From contig NZ_FYED01000002.1 in the NCBI RefSeq assembly GCF_900187565.1, forward strand, positions 178,869 through 242,868: a stretch of 64,000 nt of DNA. Reading direction: 5' to 3'. The position numbers and the translations under genes are program-made. This DNA comes from Pseudomonas sp. Irchel 3A7. GTDB taxonomy: Bacteria > Pseudomonadota > Gammaproteobacteria > Pseudomonadales > Pseudomonadaceae. Numbering within the stretch: the stretch's first letter is position 1; each line of letters opens with the position of its first letter. Shown piece by piece: positions 62,065-64,000 of this stretch. Under the pieces are notes generated by a model. The model did no database searches. It had not been told where the DNA came from and was given only the letters and a program-made list of their open reading frames with translations.

Positions 62065-62961
62065 ATGCGTCACTTGCGACACCTCACTTCTGGCCTCAAC
62101 CCGCAAACAATCGCCGGCGTCACCTTCCACTTCGACCCGTCTCACCAGACCGAACTGGCGACCTTGCTGCAGCGCTTTTTTGCCCAACCCGGGCAGTACG
62201 CCTTGCTGGATATCCCTGAGGAAACCCGCAGCGTGTTCCTGCTTGAAGGTGAGCGTAAATGGGTGTTGAAACACAACCGGCTGACCCACTGGAAAAAGCA
62301 GCTGCAGAATTTCCTGGGGCTCAAGCGAGTGTTCGGCCTGCATGACCTGACCAATGAGTTCATCAATTTGTCAGCGGTGTCCGCCAAATCGCAAACCTCG
62401 CCCCGAGTCGCAGCCTTCGGCCACAGCGGACGTTTTCCGTTTCTCAAGGAAGAGTATTTGCTGGTCAGTTTTTTCGATAACCATTGCAGCGTCGATGAGC
62501 GACTCATCGCAAAACCGGAACAGGCCGCCACCCTGCTGCTGGACATTTTCCACCTGTTTGGCCAGACCCTGGTCGAAGGCTTTGTGCACATGGACCCGCA
62601 CCCCAAGAACATCCTGATCGGTCCCGATGGCGCGCTGAGGCTGATCGATTTCGAATGCTGCGCACATTCGGTGCTGGATCACGACTTCAGCCTGGGCTTT
62701 CTGCTGGGTTATTTCTATCGCTACTGGTTCCAGAAGTTCATGGCGCTGGAAGACTACGACGCTTGCTGCGAGCGCTACCTGAGCATGGCGCACCCGACCG
62801 TGAACCGAGAGATTTTCCAACCGGTGTATGCACGGTTTCGCGACAGCGGCGTTTCTCGCACCACGCGTTATCGCATTCTTACCTGCGCCAGATCCCAGGG
62901 CGAGTTTCTGCGCGAGCTTGGGTCATCAGCGGATCAGCCCTGGGTCAAATCGAGACAATAG
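62065..62961 (+). CDS. Kinase-fold protein resembling LPS/Kdo kinases, 298 aa
   Basis: The catalytic loop is GFVHMDPHPKNILIG (HxDxxxxN) and the metal-binding segment LRLIDFECC has DFE in place of DFG. A lysine in RKWVLKHNRLTHW could be the ATP-binding lysine. The pattern agrees with WaaP/Kdo-kinase-like or RIO-like small-molecule kinases rather than protein Ser/Thr kinases. A WaaP role would be heptose phosphorylation in LPS, but no LPS gene is adjacent. The ATG at 62065 has AGGGA upstream. Its end overlaps the convergent acetyltransferase gene by 28 bp. The substrate is unknown. Confidence 0.75.
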   Translation: MRHLRHLTSGLNPQTIAGVTFHFDPSHQTELATLLQRFFAQPGQYALLDIPEETRSVFLLEGERKWVLKHNRLTHWKKQLQNFLGLKRVFGLHDLTNEFINLSAVSAKSQTSPRVAAFGHSGRFPFLKEEYLLVSFFDNHCSVDERLIAKPEQAATLLLDIFHLFGQTLVEGFVHMDPHPKNILIGPDGALRLIDFECCAHSVLDHDFSLGFLLGYFYRYWFQKFMALEDYDACCERYLSMAHPTVNREIFQPVYARFRDSGVSRTTRYRILTCARSQGEFLRELGSSADQPWVKSRQ

Positions 62962-63392
62962 GTGTAGTAACCCGGATCACGCACATAGCCCAATGACTCG
63001 TACAAACGTTGTGCGCTGATGTTATCCGTCGCGGTTTCCAGGGTCATGCCCCTGGCGCCCATCAACCGCGCAAAATCGCGGGCGGTGTTCATCAGTAGCC
63101 TGCCGACGCCTTTGCCACGGGCGGCAGGCGCGGTGAACAGGTCGCCGAGCAACCAGGTGCGGTGCGCGTCGATGGAGGAAAACGTCGGGAACATCTGCAC
63201 GAAACCCAGGGTTTCGCCACTGGCGTCCTCGGCGTAGAAGATCACCGATTCGTCCCGGGCGATGCGTTCGGCGATGAATTCACGGGATTGCGGCAGGTTC
63301 GAAGGCTGGCCGTAGAAGCCGCGATAGGCGTCGAATAACGGGGCAATTTTTTCGATGTGGGAAGCGTCGGCGCGCAGGGCCTGGATAGCCAT
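62934..63392 (-). CDS. GNAT-family N-acetyltransferase, 152 aa
   Basis: The acetyl-CoA-binding motif A is LGDLFTAPAARGKGVGRLLM and motif B includes TDNISAQRLYESLGYVRDP. The N-terminal helix reads RADASHIEKIAPLFDAYRGF. The start at 63392 is chosen by the family N-terminus. It resembles Pseudomonas acetyltransferases of small amines or amino acids, but the substrate is open. The 3' end overlaps the kinase-like gene by 28 bp in convergent orientation. Upstream lies a long REP array. Confidence 0.88.
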   Translation of the reverse strand: MAIQALRADASHIEKIAPLFDAYRGFYGQPSNLPQSREFIAERIARDESVIFYAEDASGETLGFVQMFPTFSSIDAHRTWLLGDLFTAPAARGKGVGRLLMNTARDFARLMGARGMTLETATDNISAQRLYESLGYVRDPGYYTYCLDLTQG

Positions 63393-63452
63393 GGGGGTGT
63401 TCCGTTGCGGGTTCGGGGAATTACAGCCTAGCAATGGGAATCAACTTTTTCC

Positions 63453-64000
63453 TGTGGGAGCGAGCCTGCTCGCGAAAGGGGTGGGTCAGGCGCCCAAGAT
63501 GTCGACTGGCACTCCGCCTTCGCGAGCAGGCTCGCTCCCACAGTGGATCTGCGTCGTACCGCAGTTTTGTGTTCACTGACGATCAGATGTGGGAGCGAGC
63601 CGGCTCGCGAAAGCGGTGTATCTGGCGCCCAAGATGTCGACTGGCCCTCCGCCTTCGCGAGCAGGCTCACTCCCACAGTGGATCTGCGTCGTACCGCAGT
63701 TTTGTGTTCACTGACGATCAGATGTGGGAGCGAGCCGGCTCGCGAAAGCGGTGGGTCAGGCACCCGCAATGTCGACTGACACTCCGCCTTCGCGAGCAGG
63801 CTCGCTCCCACAATGGATCTGCGTCGTACCGCAGTTTTGTGTTCACTGACGATCAGATGTGGGAGCGAGCCGGCTCGCGAAAGCGGTGGGTCAGGCACCC
63901 GCAATGTCGACTGACACTCCGCCTTCGCGAGCAGGCTCGCTCCCACAGTGGATCTGCGTCGTACCGCAGTTTTGTGTTCACTGACGATCAGATGTGGGAG
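63453..64000. repeat. Tandem array of a 135-bp REP-containing unit, at least four copies, continues past the window
   Basis: TGTGGGAGCGAGCC starts at 63453, 63588, 63723, 63858 and (truncated) 63993, a constant period of 135 bp. Each unit carries a REP doublet with a GTCGACTG core, then a unique stretch including GCGTCGTACCGCAGTTTTGT and TTCACTGACGATCAGA. Copies differ by only a few bases. Minus-strand frames through it are artefacts. It resembles REPIN arrays, not CRISPR, because there are no variable spacers. Confidence 0.95.

Noticed and set aside
63428..63946. 172-residue minus-strand frame with repeated VGASLLAKAE units
   Set aside because: It is translation of the REP array. The same peptide appears wherever a REP is translated in that frame.
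63453..64000. Possible CRISPR array
   Set aside because: The whole 135-bp unit repeats, so there are no variable spacers. The repeats contain REP palindromes and no cas gene is near.

Overview
The window looks like the chromosome of a Pseudomonas from the fluorescens group. It has high GC, a complete phu haem-uptake locus, many copies of the fluorescens-type REP palindrome (core GTGGGAGCGAGC...GCTCGCTCCCAC), a PpyR-like small membrane protein and a KatA-type catalase. No rRNA, tRNA, CRISPR array or intact transposase was seen.

Region 1 (1-10.6 kb, minus strand) is the start of a non-ribosomal peptide operon: a pabA-like amidotransferase, a pabB-like aminodeoxychorismate synthase and a large NRPS that runs off the left edge (C-A-T-C-A-T-C-A...). 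The second adenylation domain reads as serine, and both internal C domains are of the dual epimerisation/condensation type. An AT-rich stretch, a 5'-truncated DUF1704 gene, decayed REPs, an IS110 transposase remnant and a low-GC orphan ORF (10.1-11.9 kb) mark the edge of this accessory block.

Region 2 (11.9-18.5 kb) holds redox and electrophile-handling genes: an NmrA-like protein, two Ohr/OsmC peroxidases, a GlxA-type AraC regulator, a Tat-exported epoxide hydrolase, and a LysR gene preceded by a coupled 29-residue leader ORF. Region 3 (18-26 kb) carries a TPR protein, two near-identical secreted proteins built of 13-residue repeats, a SolA-like oxidase, a secreted chorismate mutase, an SGNH hydrolase, a SnoaL-like protein and a LysR regulator.

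Region 4 (26.4-38.4 kb) is a signalling and stress block: two paralogous membrane PAS histidine kinases, one FixJ/LuxR-type response regulator, two 124-residue stand-alone receivers, an NDH-2-like flavoprotein, a PpyR-like protein, an HTH-less GlxA-like protein, an MscS channel with a cyclic-nucleotide-binding domain, a Dps-like protein and catalase. The palindrome ATACC-N2-GGTAT recurs in the intergenic regions of this block and again before the third 13-residue-repeat protein at 48.8 kb. This suggests an uncharacterised regulon. Region 5 (38.5-46.5 kb) is phuR facing tonB-phuSTUVW across a Fur box.

Region 6 (46.7-64 kb) is a mixture: cytochrome c, SDR/NmrA proteins, a cupin, two LysR genes, an IorAB-type molybdenum hydroxylase, an isochorismatase-like hydrolase with an AraC regulator and a NIPSNAP protein, an MltF-like transglycosylase, a Cys-type arylsulfatase, a kinase-like protein and a GNAT acetyltransferase. 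It ends in a tandem array of a 135-bp REP-containing unit that continues past the window.
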